A stretch of DNA of 39,075 nt from an uncultured Gemmatimonadota bacterium (GCA_946887295.1 CAMPKP010000014.1:1-39075); one strand, 5' to 3'. Shown: positions 26,747 to 35,053, counted from the first letter of the stretch. Numbers and translations: made by a program. Notes: generated by a model not told the origin, from the sequence alone.

Positions 26747-29524
26747 GTGCCCATCCGATTCTCGCGCGTCGCCCCACCACAGCTCCTTCTGATCGCCGCC
26801 CCGCTGCTCGCGGGTGCCGCCGCGCCGGTCGCCGCGCAGGGTGTCTCGCCGGGCGCCGCGATCGACATCCCGTTCGAGCGCCACGTGCTGCCGAACGGGC
26901 TCACGCTCATCATCCACGAGGACCACAAGGCCCCGATCGTCGCGGTGAACGTGTGGTATCACGTCGGATCCAAGAACGAGCGGCCCGGCCGCACCGGGTT
27001 CGCCCACCTCTTCGAGCACCTGATGTTCAACGGCAGCGAAAACCACGACAAGGAGTACTTCGGCCCGCTTCAGCAGGTGGGCGTGACGGACATCAACGGC
27101 ACCACCAACCAGGACCGGACCAACTACTTCCAGAACGTCCCGATCAACGCGCTCGACCTGGTGCTCTGGCTCGAGTCGGACCGAATGGGACACCTGCTCG
27201 GCGCGATCACCCAGGCCAAGCTCGACGAGCAGCGCGGTGTGGTGCAGAACGAGAAGCGCCAAGGGGAGGACGCTCCCTACGGACGGGTGTGGGACTTCCT
27301 CAATCCCCGTCTGTACCCGCCCAACCACCCCTACTCCTGGAGCGTGATCGGCTCCATGGAGGACCTCGACGCCGCGAAGCTGGAGGACGTCAAGGAGTGG
27401 TTCCAGACGCACTACGGCGCAGCGAACGCCGTGCTGGTTGTGGCCGGCGACGTGAAGCCCGCCGACGTGAAAGCCAGGGTCGAGAAGTATTTCGGCGACA
27501 TTCCCGCGGGGCCTCCGACCACGCGCCAGGAGCAGTGGGTGGCCCAGCGCAGCGGGAGCCAGCGCGGCATCATGTACGACCGGGTGCCGCAGCCTCGGGT
27601 GTACAAGGTGTGGAACGTCCCCGGCTGGGGGACGGCGGACGCCGAGCGGCTCGGCCTGGTCGGCGAGCTGCTGTCGACCGGCAAGTCCTCGCGGCTGTAC
27701 AAGCGGCTGGTCTACGACGAGCAGATCGCCACCGACGTGAACGCCTACACCGATCCACGCGAGATCGCGGGCCTCTTCGTCATCCAGGCGACGGTCAGAC
27801 CCGGCGGCGATCCGGCCAAGGTCGAGCGGGCTATCGACCAGGAGCTGGCGCGCTTCCTCGCCGAAGGGCCGACGCCCGCCGAGCTGCAGCGGGTGAAGAC
27901 GGGCTTCCGGGCGAAGTTCGTGCGCGGCGTCGAGCGGATCGGCGGCTTCGGCGGCAAGTCGGACGTGCTCGCGAAGGGCGAGGTCTTCGCGGGCCGGGCG
28001 GACTTCTACAAGACGCGGCTCCAGCGGGTGGCGGGCACGACGGCGGCGCAGATCCGGAGCGTGTCGGACCGGTGGCTCTCCGGCGGCGACTACACGCTGG
28101 AGGTCCTCCCTCATGGCGAGTACCAGGTGGCCGAGCGCGGCGCCGACCGCTCCAGGCTGCCCGAGATCGGCACCCCACCGGAGGCGAGGTTCCCCAGCTT
28201 CGAGCGGGCCACGCTGCCGAACGGCCTCCAGATCGTGCTCGCGAGGGACACCGCGATCCCGCAGGTGCGGCTCAGCCTGCTGCTCGACGCCGGCTACGCC
28301 GCCGACCAGTTCGGCGTTCCCGGCACGGCGAGCCTCACGATGGCGATGCTCGACGAGGGGACCCGGACCCGAACCTCGATCGGCATCAGCGACGAGCTCG
28401 CCGCGCTGGGCGCGAACCTGTATACCGGCTCGGGGCTCGACATGTCGTCGGTGACGCTGGAGGCGCTCGGGGACAAGCTCGACCCCTCCCTCGCGGTCTA
28501 CGCCGACGTGGTGCTCAATCCATCCTTTCCCCGGACCGACTTCGAGCGGCTCAAGCGGCAGCGGCTGGCCCAGATCCAGCAGGAAAAGGCCGATCCGGTA
28601 GGCATGGCGCTGCGCGTCTTCCCCGGCCTCCTCTACGGCGCGGGGCACGCCTACAGCAATCCATGGACCGGGTCGGGCACCGAGGAATCCACCAGCCGCA
28701 TCTCGCGCGACGACCTGATCGAGTTCCATCGCACCTGGTTCAAGCCCAACAACGCGACATTGATCGTGGTTGGCGCCACCACCATGGCGGAGATCCGACC
28801 CAGGCTGCAGCGAGCCTTCGCCGGCTGGACCAGGGGCGACGTGCCGGTGAAGAACATCGGGAAGGTCGAGCAGCAGCCACGCTCCACCGTCTACCTGCTC
28901 GACCGTCCCGAGGCCACCCAGTCGCTGATCCTGGTCGGGAACGTCGCGCCCCCCAAGGCGAATCCCGACGAGCCGGCGATCGAGGTGATGAACCTCGTGC
29001 TCGGCGGCTCGTTCACCTCCAGGGTGAACATGAATCTTCGCGAGGACAAGCACTGGTCGTACGGCGCCTTCACCTTCTTCCGCGACGCGAAGGGACAGCG
29101 GCCGTTCGTCACCTACGCGCCGGTGCAGACCGACAAGACGAAGGAGGCGCTGGTCGAGCTCCAGAAGGAGCTGCGCGGCATACTGACCGACCGGCCGCCC
29201 ACCGCCGAGGAGCTGGCCAGCGCCAAGTCCGAGCTCACCCTCACGCTGCCCGGCACCTGGGAGACGATGGAGGCTGTCGGCGGCACCCTGGCGGACATCG
29301 TCACCTTCGGTCTCGACGACCGCTACTACGACACCTACGGCGACAAGGTGCGGGCGCAGACCGTCGCCTCGGTCGGGGCCGCGGCGAAGGCGGTGATCCA
29401 TCCCGACAACCTGGTCTGGGTCGTGGTGGGCGACCGGTCGAAGATCGAGGCCGGGATCCGGGAGCTGAAGCTGGGAGAGATCAGGCTCATCGATGCCGAT
29501 GGGAAGCCGTTGGGCGCCTCGTGA
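26747..29524 (+). CDS. Secreted M16 zinc metalloprotease, two-domain
   Basis: A 925-residue periplasmic or outer-membrane peptidase of the pitrilysin/insulinase family. A signal peptide ends near VAAQG (about residue 31). The N-terminal M16 unit has the inverted zinc motif HLFEH (His87, Glu90, His91) and the distal Glu169 in VVQNEKRQ, at the spacing seen in pitrilysin. The second half (from about residue 480, SFERATLPNGLQIVL) repeats the fold without a zinc motif, as in PqqL-like tandem M16 proteins. The GTG start at 26747 has AGGA about 9 nt upstream. Its stop overlaps the next gene by 4 nt. Such enzymes degrade peptides or protein fragments; the exact substrate is unknown. Confidence 0.93.
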   Translation: MPIRFSRVAPPQLLLIAAPLLAGAAAPVAAQGVSPGAAIDIPFERHVLPNGLTLIIHEDHKAPIVAVNVWYHVGSKNERPGRTGFAHLFEHLMFNGSENHDKEYFGPLQQVGVTDINGTTNQDRTNYFQNVPINALDLVLWLESDRMGHLLGAITQAKLDEQRGVVQNEKRQGEDAPYGRVWDFLNPRLYPPNHPYSWSVIGSMEDLDAAKLEDVKEWFQTHYGAANAVLVVAGDVKPADVKARVEKYFGDIPAGPPTTRQEQWVAQRSGSQRGIMYDRVPQPRVYKVWNVPGWGTADAERLGLVGELLSTGKSSRLYKRLVYDEQIATDVNAYTDPREIAGLFVIQATVRPGGDPAKVERAIDQELARFLAEGPTPAELQRVKTGFRAKFVRGVERIGGFGGKSDVLAKGEVFAGRADFYKTRLQRVAGTTAAQIRSVSDRWLSGGDYTLEVLPHGEYQVAERGADRSRLPEIGTPPEARFPSFERATLPNGLQIVLARDTAIPQVRLSLLLDAGYAADQFGVPGTASLTMAMLDEGTRTRTSIGISDELAALGANLYTGSGLDMSSVTLEALGDKLDPSLAVYADVVLNPSFPRTDFERLKRQRLAQIQQEKADPVGMALRVFPGLLYGAGHAYSNPWTGSGTEESTSRISRDDLIEFHRTWFKPNNATLIVVGATTMAEIRPRLQRAFAGWTRGDVPVKNIGKVEQQPRSTVYLLDRPEATQSLILVGNVAPPKANPDEPAIEVMNLVLGGSFTSRVNMNLREDKHWSYGAFTFFRDAKGQRPFVTYAPVQTDKTKEALVELQKELRGILTDRPPTAEELASAKSELTLTLPGTWETMEAVGGTLADIVTFGLDDRYYDTYGDKVRAQTVASVGAAAKAVIHPDNLVWVVVGDRSKIEAGIRELKLGEIRLIDADGKPLGAS

Positions 29525-30000
29525 GCGGCCGATGGCCGATGCTGCTGCTGGCCGCGGCGCTCCTGGTTCCCCATGAGGCGGCGGCCCAGCGGCGCGGCCG
29601 CGGCGTGTTCAGCGGACCGCTGCAGGCCGGGCCGCGCGTGGGCCGGGATTTCAAGAACAAGGCCTGGAGCGTGGGAGCACAGCTCGCCGCGCCAGTCGGA
29701 CGCAACCTGGAGCTGCGGCCGAGCGGCGATCTCTTCTTCCCCCGCGACGACGGCATGGGATGGCAGCTCAACGGCGACGCCGCGATCCGGTTCGGAGAGG
29801 GCGGCGGGCTCTATGGCGGCGGCGGGATCGCCCTGGTGCACCCGGATGACTCGGACGTCGAAACCGGCTACAATGTCTTTTTCGGCCTGAGCGCCGCGGC
29901 GCCGGCCCAGCGGACCAAGGGATTCGTGGAGCTCCGCTGGACCTTCGTGAACGACACCAGCCCGTTCCGCCTGGCGCTCGGCTTCCTCTCTCGGCTGTGA
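29521..30000 (+). CDS. Small secreted beta-rich protein, likely outer membrane
   Basis: 159 residues from the GTG at 29521, which overlaps the M16 stop as GTGA. A signal peptide (PMLLLAAALLVPHEAAAQ) ends near residue 23. The mature part is made of short alternating stretches typical of a small beta-barrel (WSVGAQLAAPVGRNLELRP, GGGLYGGGGIALVH, GYNVFFGLSAAAP), ending in FRLALGFLSRL. I do not recognise a named family. Tight coupling with the M16 protease suggests the two act together in the envelope. Confidence 0.78.
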   Translation: MSGRWPMLLLAAALLVPHEAAAQRRGRGVFSGPLQAGPRVGRDFKNKAWSVGAQLAAPVGRNLELRPSGDLFFPRDDGMGWQLNGDAAIRFGEGGGLYGGGGIALVHPDDSDVETGYNVFFGLSAAAPAQRTKGFVELRWTFVNDTSPFRLALGFLSRL

Positions 30001-30013
30001 CTAGGAGTCTCTC

Positions 30014-30442
30014 ATGAATACCAGCAGCGCCACTGCGACCTGGGAAGGTGGGCTTCGGGCCGGCCAGGGCCAGTTCAAGGGCAAGTCGGGGATGATCCAG
30101 GGCACCTATTCCTTCCCCACCCGGTTCGAGGGGGCGAAAGGCACCAATCCCGAGGAGCTGATCGCGGCGGCACACGCCTCCTGCCTGAGCATGGCGCTCA
30201 GCGCCGGACTGGAGCAGGCGGGCACACCGCCCACCCGCATCACCACCACCGCCTCCGCCACGATCGACAAGGTGGGTGACGGATTCAGGATCACCCGCAT
30301 GCGGCTCGAGGTGCGCGGCGAGGTCCCGGGGATGGACCAGGCGTCGTTCGCCAAGGCAGCGGAAGCGGCCAAGGAGGGCTGCCCCGTCTCCCAGGCGCTG
30401 AAGGGGAACGTGCCCTTCGAGCTCGACGCGAGGCTGGCATAG
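30014..30442 (+). CDS. osmC: OsmC-family peroxiredoxin-like protein
   Basis: A 142-residue thiol peroxidase of the OsmC/Ohr family, reducing organic or fatty-acid hydroperoxides. The peroxidatic cysteine is Cys57 in AAAHASCLSMAL and the second is Cys123 in EGCPVSQAL, at the family spacing. The N-terminus with ATWEGGLRAGQG and PEELIAAAHASC fits OsmC rather than Ohr. The ATG at 30014 has AGGAG 6 nt upstream. Its stop codon (TAG, 30440-30442) overlaps the start of the next gene. Confidence 0.94.
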   Translation: MNTSSATATWEGGLRAGQGQFKGKSGMIQGTYSFPTRFEGAKGTNPEELIAAAHASCLSMALSAGLEQAGTPPTRITTTASATIDKVGDGFRITRMRLEVRGEVPGMDQASFAKAAEAAKEGCPVSQALKGNVPFELDARLA

Positions 30443-31410
30443 ATCCGATCTGCCACACGCTGGTCGGCGCCGGGCTGGCCCGCAGCGGGCTGGCCAGGCG
30501 GACGGCGCTGGGCACCGCGACGCTGCTGATCGGGGCCAACCTGCCCGACGTGGACGCAGCGGCGTACTTCTGGGGACCGGCGGCGGATCTCGCCTTCCGC
30601 CGCGGCTGGACCCACGGAATCCTGGCGCTGGCGCTCTGGCCGTTCGCACTCACCGGGGGCATGGTGCTGCTCGACCGCGCGGTCCGGCGAGCCCGCCGCT
30701 CGGCGTTCCCCTCGGCCGTCTCGCCGCCGCAGCTGCTGCTCCTCTCGTCCATCGCCATCCTGTCGCACCCGCTCCTCGACACCCTGAACACCTATGGCGT
30801 GCGATGGCTCATGCCGTTCAGCGGGCGCTGGTTCTACGGCGACACGCTGTTCATCGTCGACCCCTGGCTGTGGCTCGCGCTGGGCCTCGGCGTGGCCCTC
30901 GGTCGGGGCCCGCGTGGCAGCCCCCGGCCGGCCCGGATGGCGCTCATGGTCTCGGTGGCATACGTCGTGGCCATGGCGGCTTCGACGCTCGCGGCCCGCC
31001 GCATCGCCGGTGCCGAGCTCGCCCGGATCTCGGGCCAGCCGGTGGGAAGACTCATGGTCTCACCGCTTCCGGTGAGCCCGCTGGTGCGAAGGGTGGTGGC
31101 CCGGCAGGGCGAGGGCTATCGGACGGCGGAGTTTCGCTGGCTTTCGGTGCCGCACCTGAGCCCGGCGTCGGTCCGGCCATTTCCCTCGGGCCCGACGGAC
31201 CATCCGGCCGTTCGCCGGGCGGCGGCGACGACGCCCGGACGGCGATTTCTCGGCTGGGCTCGATTTCCCGTCTATCGCGTGGAGCCGGACGGCGCCGGGG
31301 GATTCGTGGTTCACATCATCGATCTGCGCTACGCGGACCGGCCGGGTGCGCGGTTCGGCTCCGTGTCCATCCCGGTGTCCGGCGAACCTCAGTTCGAGGT
31401 CACCGAATAG
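30439..31410 (+). CDS. Membrane-bound metal-dependent hydrolase (DUF457/YdjM-like), apparent ATA start
   Basis: Protein related to inner-membrane metal-dependent hydrolases (DUF457). In the family the N-terminus reads MDPxTHTLVGAxLA. Here the frame gives DPICHTLVGAGLARSG directly after an ATA codon at 30439, so translation seems to start at ATA, overlapping the osmC TAG as ATAG. No ATG, GTG or TTG lies in frame until 30550, which would remove the conserved HTLVG and NLPDVD motifs. A CTG at 30460 is the other option. Later features are RRGWTHGILAL and ILSHPLLDTLNTYG (probable metal His/Asp), at least four membrane helices, and a C-terminal soluble domain. About 323 residues. It ends in a 22-nt convergent overlap with the next gene. 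The reaction is unknown. Confidence 0.75.
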   Translation: MDPICHTLVGAGLARSGLARRTALGTATLLIGANLPDVDAAAYFWGPAADLAFRRGWTHGILALALWPFALTGGMVLLDRAVRRARRSAFPSAVSPPQLLLLSSIAILSHPLLDTLNTYGVRWLMPFSGRWFYGDTLFIVDPWLWLALGLGVALGRGPRGSPRPARMALMVSVAYVVAMAASTLAARRIAGAELARISGQPVGRLMVSPLPVSPLVRRVVARQGEGYRTAEFRWLSVPHLSPASVRPFPSGPTDHPAVRRAAATTPGRRFLGWARFPVYRVEPDGAGGFVVHIIDLRYADRPGARFGSVSIPVSGEPQFEVTE

Positions 31411-32306
31411 CGGAACAGCACGTCCTCCACGAACTCCGCGGTCACCTGGCCGTCCCCGAACCGGTAGGTGCGGGTGATGACCTGCAGCTTCCCTTCCGCG
31501 CGCTCGGAGCTCTGGAGCGGCTCGCCGAGCTCCCCTTCGACTTCCGTGAGGGTCATGCCCTTCCGCGGCAGGCCGCGGCCCGGCGCCGGGGCCGCACCGA
31601 CATTCCGGCTCGTGCCCGCACCGGGGGTGTTGCTCACGGTCGCATCGACCGGCAGCGCGGCGAACGTGACGTATTCGGCGAGGCTCGCCTCGAGGCCCTT
31701 GGGGGTGAGGGCATGATCGGGGAGACGGTCGCGGAACCGCACGTTGAATCGTGAGCCGCCTTCCAGTCGCCGCTGCCGTATGTTCTGCTTCTTCTGCTCT
31801 TCGGCATCGGCCACCTCGGCGCGGTTCCGGGAGTCCTCCCGCTCGCGGGCGTTCTGGAGATCGTCCAGCTCCTCCTTGAGCGCGCGGCGCTTCACAGGGT
31901 CTTTCTCGCCCTTGAGCTCGGCTTCGAGGTTCTTCTCCCGCTTGCTCTTTGCGGCAGCGGGCACGCTCACGGTACTGGAAGTCTCGTCACTCATCGTGCC
32001 GTATCCGCCCCCGTCGAGCTGGAACTCGATGTGCTTCGACTTGACCCGGATCTTGGTGATCATCGCGTCGTCGCCCGCTCGGATGGCCGTGCCGTGGTCC
32101 TTCAGCCGGGAGGCGTAGCGGGGATAGTCCAGCGGCCGATCGGTGCCGGGGTAGATGTCGACACCCTCCTCGGTCCCGGGCATCGCGATCTTGAGTGTCA
32201 CCCGCTTGCCCTCGAAGTACTGCTTCAGCTCGGCCTCGGACTGGGCCGAGAGCGGCGCTGCCGTCACCGCGAGCGCGAGCAGCGCCATACGCCAGGAGGC
32301 GATCAT
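31389..32306 (-). CDS. Secreted protein with charged coiled coil and BamE/SmpA-like C-terminus
   Basis: A 305-residue protein of unknown function. A signal peptide ends near APLSAQ (about residue 22). Residues ~125-190 are a highly charged, Lys/Glu/Arg-rich coiled coil (KREKNLEAELKGEKDPVKRR). The last ~55 residues, with KGMTLTEVEGELGEP and YRFGDGQVTAEFVEDVLFRYSV, resemble the SmpA/OmlA (BamE-like) repeat, in which a GMT..EV...LG.P turn precedes a beta hairpin. ATG 32306 has GGAGG 5 nt upstream. The longer frame to 32549 crosses the repeat region and has no ribosome site. The 3' end overlaps the hydrolase gene by 22 nt on the other strand. A role in envelope structure is a guess. Confidence 0.8.
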   Translation of the reverse strand: MIASWRMALLALAVTAAPLSAQSEAELKQYFEGKRVTLKIAMPGTEEGVDIYPGTDRPLDYPRYASRLKDHGTAIRAGDDAMITKIRVKSKHIEFQLDGGGYGTMSDETSSTVSVPAAAKSKREKNLEAELKGEKDPVKRRALKEELDDLQNAREREDSRNRAEVADAEEQKKQNIRQRRLEGGSRFNVRFRDRLPDHALTPKGLEASLAEYVTFAALPVDATVSNTPGAGTSRNVGAAPAPGRGLPRKGMTLTEVEGELGEPLQSSERAEGKLQVITRTYRFGDGQVTAEFVEDVLFRYSVTSN

Positions 32307-32406
32307 CGAATCCTCCGCCGGTAACCGGCGGCTCGGGGTTGCAGGTTGGTAGGACCGCAAAGGTATCGTGGCATCGCCAGCCATGGGAGGGATCCGCTGG
32401 GTGAGC

Positions 32407-32478
32407 GGTGGCGGCATCGTATTGTCATGAGGTGGCGGCACCATTGTCACGAGGGGTGGCGGCACCGCATTGCCATGC
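32407..32478. repeat. Three tandem 24-bp repeats upstream of gntR
   Basis: Copies begin at 32407, 32431 and 32455, exactly 24 bp apart. Each starts with GGTGGCGGCA and continues with a variable ATTGTCATGA-like half (ATTGTCATGA, CATTGTCACGA, CATTGCCATGC). The third copy overlaps the proposed gntR -35 box. Phased repeats at this place look like operator sites for a regulator, possibly GntR itself. Confidence 0.7.
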
Positions 32479-32498
32479 CGGGAGGAATGGGATACTGT
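32470..32498 (+). promoter_or_regulatory. Candidate gntR promoter
   Basis: TTGCCA (32470-32475) matches the -35 consensus at five of six positions. A 17-bp spacer follows, then TACTGT (32493-32498) as a weak -10. The transcript would start near 32505, leaving a leader of about 20 nt before the ATG at 32527. The sequence just downstream (32496-32522) is AT-rich. Confidence 0.4.
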
Positions 32499-32526
32499 AT
32501 TCAACATCTCAAATATTGGATTCTGA

Positions 32527-33168
32527 ATGCGGACAGCCATCGAGCGCACACCCTTGGGCGAGCAGGTGTACCGGCAGATACTGCAACGGATTCAGGCCGG
32601 CGCTATTCCCGCCGGCTCCAAGGTCCAGGACGCCGCGATTGCCGCCGAGCTCGGTGTCAGTCGCACCCCGGTACGGGAAGCCATGCTTCGCCTCTCGAGA
32701 GAAGGCCTCCTTTCGGCCGATGCCGGACGAGGATTCCGGCTGGCGCCGCTCGACCGGGCGGAGCTGCGGGACATCGGCTCCATCCTGGCGGCGCTGGAGC
32801 CTCTCGCTCTGGACCAGTCGTCCGCTCCTGCCCCTGAAAGGCTCGACCGCCTGGCCGGTGTCGTCCGGCGACTGGAGCAGACCCGGGGCGACATAGCCGG
32901 CTGCGTAGAGCTCGACTATGAGTTCCATCGGGTCCTCCTGGAGGGCTGCCCCAACCGCCGTCTGCTCGACCTGGTGGACACCCTGCGCCGCGGGCTGAGG
33001 CGCTACCTGCACCACTACCTCGAGCGAGGCGGGCGCGTGAGTCTCTCGAGTGTGCAGCATTCCAGGATCGCCGAGGCGCTTCGGAAGGGAGACGGGCCCG
33101 CCGCCCGGGAGCTCCTCGAGCGAAAGTGGCGTCGCGGCATCACGGAGATCGAGAGCACGCTCCAATGA
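32527..33168 (+). CDS. GntR-family transcription regulator with FCD domain
   Basis: A 213-residue repressor or activator. The N-terminal winged helix (about 12-72) includes AAIAAELGVSRTPVREAMLRLS, the hallmark GntR recognition helix, and the wing GRGFRLAPL. The C-terminal all-helical FCD domain (~85-205) has DYEFHRVLLEG and VQHSRIAEAL, whose Asp and His residues commonly bind a metal and a carboxylate effector. The stop overlaps the start of the next gene as ATGA, so the aminotransferase-fold enzyme is its likely target pathway and its substrate or product the likely effector. The ATG at 32527 has only a weak GGA upstream. Confidence 0.93.
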   Translation: MRTAIERTPLGEQVYRQILQRIQAGAIPAGSKVQDAAIAAELGVSRTPVREAMLRLSREGLLSADAGRGFRLAPLDRAELRDIGSILAALEPLALDQSSAPAPERLDRLAGVVRRLEQTRGDIAGCVELDYEFHRVLLEGCPNRRLLDLVDTLRRGLRRYLHHYLERGGRVSLSSVQHSRIAEALRKGDGPAARELLERKWRRGITEIESTLQ

Positions 33169-34388
33169 GCCGGCCCCCCGATCCAGCAGCGCTCGCCCGC
33201 TGGCGGGCCGACACGCCGGGCTGCGAGCGCCTGGTTCATCTCAACAACGCCGGTGCGGCGCTGACTCCCTCTGCGGTGCGTGAGGCCATTGCCGGGCACC
33301 TCGCACTCGAGAGCGAGATCGGCGGCTACGAGGCGGCGGATGCCCGCGCGGAGGCGCTGCACGAAGCCTACGCCGCGCTGGCGCGGCTGCTCGGGACGTC
33401 TCCGGCGAACGTGGCGCTGCAGCAGAACTCCACCGTGGCCTTTACCCAGGCCTTCGCGGCCTTCGACCTGGGCCCGGGTGACGTCATCCTCACGAGCCGG
33501 GCGGATTACGCCTCCAACCAGATCCTGTACCTGTCCCTCGCACGCCGGCGGGGCGTCGAGATCGTGCGCGCCCCGGACGCTCCGGAGGGCGGGATCGATC
33601 TCCAGGCGGTGCGTGAGCTGGCGACCAGGCGTCGTCCCACCCTGCTCGCTCTCACCTGGGTTCCCACCAACTCCGGACTGGTGCAGCCCGCGGAGGCCGT
33701 CGGCGAGATCTGCCGCGACGCGGCGGTGCCGTACATCCTGGATGCCTGCCAGGCAGTGGGGCAGATGCCGGTGGATGTGGGCCGGCTTCACTGCGACTAC
33801 CTCGCCGGCACGGGGCGGAAGTTTCTCCGGGGGCCTCGCGGCATGGGATTTCTCTACGTCTCGGACCGCGAGCTCGCCCGGGGCGCGTACCCGCTGACGG
33901 TGGACATGCACGGCGCGACCTGGAGCGACCCCGACGAGTTCGAGCTCACGCCCGACGCACGGCGCTTCGAGAGCTGGGAGCTCGGGCACGCGCTGGCGCT
34001 GGGACTGGGCGCCGCGGCCGCGTACGCCCTGGACGTGGGCGACGAGATCGCCCGGGAGCGGAGCTGGGCGCTGGCGCGCTACGCCCGCGAGCGGCTGGCG
34101 GCCATCGATGGCGTGAGGGTGCTGGATCGCGGACCTGCGCTCTGCGCGATCGCGACGGCGGAGCTGGCGGGACGACCGGCGGACGCGGTCAAGCTGGCGC
34201 TGCGCGAGCGGAGGATCAACACCAGCTCCTCCGGGCGTGAGGACGCCGTGATCGACATGGACCAGAAGCGGGCTGCCTCCGCCCTGCGCATCTCACCGCA
34301 CTACTACAACACCGCGGAGGAGATCGACCGCGCCATCGCCGCGCTGGCCGACGTGCTGGAGCGCATCGAGCCTACCCGCGACGTTTGA
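33165..34388 (+). CDS. PLP-dependent class V aminotransferase-fold enzyme
   Basis: A 407-residue PLP enzyme of the cysteine desulfurase/selenocysteine lyase/isopenicillin N epimerase group. HLNNAGAALTP (about 25-35), LQQNSTVAFTQAF (cofactor phosphate), the PLP-ring Asp193 in ILDACQAVGQMPVDV, and Lys219 in AGTGRKFLRGPRGMGFL are visible. The C-terminal ISPHYYNTAEEIDRAI is typical. I see no obvious active-site cysteine loop of a scaffold-type cysteine desulfurase, so a lyase, racemase or epimerase acting on an amino compound is more likely. The ATG at 33165 overlaps gntR by 4 nt. The 3' end overlaps the convergent esterase gene by 17 nt. Confidence 0.87.
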   Translation: MSRPPDPAALARWRADTPGCERLVHLNNAGAALTPSAVREAIAGHLALESEIGGYEAADARAEALHEAYAALARLLGTSPANVALQQNSTVAFTQAFAAFDLGPGDVILTSRADYASNQILYLSLARRRGVEIVRAPDAPEGGIDLQAVRELATRRRPTLLALTWVPTNSGLVQPAEAVGEICRDAAVPYILDACQAVGQMPVDVGRLHCDYLAGTGRKFLRGPRGMGFLYVSDRELARGAYPLTVDMHGATWSDPDEFELTPDARRFESWELGHALALGLGAAAAYALDVGDEIARERSWALARYARERLAAIDGVRVLDRGPALCAIATAELAGRPADAVKLALRERRINTSSSGREDAVIDMDQKRAASALRISPHYYNTAEEIDRAIAALADVLERIEPTRDV

Positions 34389-35046
34389 GCAGCGGCTCGA
34401 GCACCTCCCAGACGGTTTCGGCCATGCGCTTCTGCCCCTCGGCCGTCGGGTGGATCATGTCGGCCTGGTTGAGCGCCGGGCGCCCGGCCACGCCGTCGAG
34501 GAGAAAGGGCACCAGCGGCAGATCGTTCTTCCGCGCCAGCTCGGGGTAGACCCGATCGAAGCGGCGCGCATAGTCGGAGCCGAGGTTCGGTGGAGCCCGC
34601 ATGCCCACCAGCACGATGGCCGGCTTCGGCGAGAGCCGTTCGGCCTCGTCGATGATCGCCTGGATGTTGGAGCGGAGGGAGTCCACCTCGAGTCCTCGAA
34701 GGCCGTCGTTGGCTCCGGTCTCGACCACCAGCACCGCCGCCGGCTCGCGCAGCACCCAATCGATCCTCCGGCGCGCGCCCGCCGACGTCTCGCCGCTCAC
34801 GCCGACGTTCACCGTCTCGAAGGGCAGTCCCTCGGCATCGAGCCTCCGCTGAATGAGCGCGGGGTAGGCCTGGGACGGATCGAGGCCGAGACCCGCAGTG
34901 AGACTGGTGCCGAGGAACACGATCCGGCCGCGCTCGCCCGCGGGGGGCGGCGGCGCGTCGCCGGTCGCCGGCGCCCGCTGCTCCACGCCGCAGCTCGCGA
35001 GCGCCAGCGCGAGCAGCGGACCTCGCCATCCGTACCTTGATATCAT
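34372..35046 (-). CDS. tesA: SGNH/GDSL lipoprotein esterase, TesA-like
   Basis: A 224-residue lysophospholipase/arylesterase. The N-terminus is a lipoprotein signal with lipobox LASC (Cys19), so the mature enzyme is membrane-anchored in the periplasm. Block I reads LGTSLTAG with the nucleophile Ser48; the usual Asp before it (GDSL) is Thr here. Block II is GVSGETSAG, block III ETGANDGLRG, and block V DMIHPTAEGQ with the catalytic Asp and His. It is divergent from the ATPase and permease genes, as tesA is from ybbA-ybbP in E. coli. GGAG lies 10 nt before the ATG. Confidence 0.9.
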   Translation of the reverse strand: MISRYGWRGPLLALALASCGVEQRAPATGDAPPPPAGERGRIVFLGTSLTAGLGLDPSQAYPALIQRRLDAEGLPFETVNVGVSGETSAGARRRIDWVLREPAAVLVVETGANDGLRGLEVDSLRSNIQAIIDEAERLSPKPAIVLVGMRAPPNLGSDYARRFDRVYPELARKNDLPLVPFLLDGVAGRPALNQADMIHPTAEGQKRMAETVWEVLEPLLKRRG

Positions 35047-35053
35047 TCAGACC

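Noticed and set aside
32527..34388. Assigning MocR-type (GntR fused to aminotransferase) regulation
   Set aside because: The two proteins are separate genes with an ATGA overlap. The regulator has an FCD domain and the enzyme is of class V, not class I.
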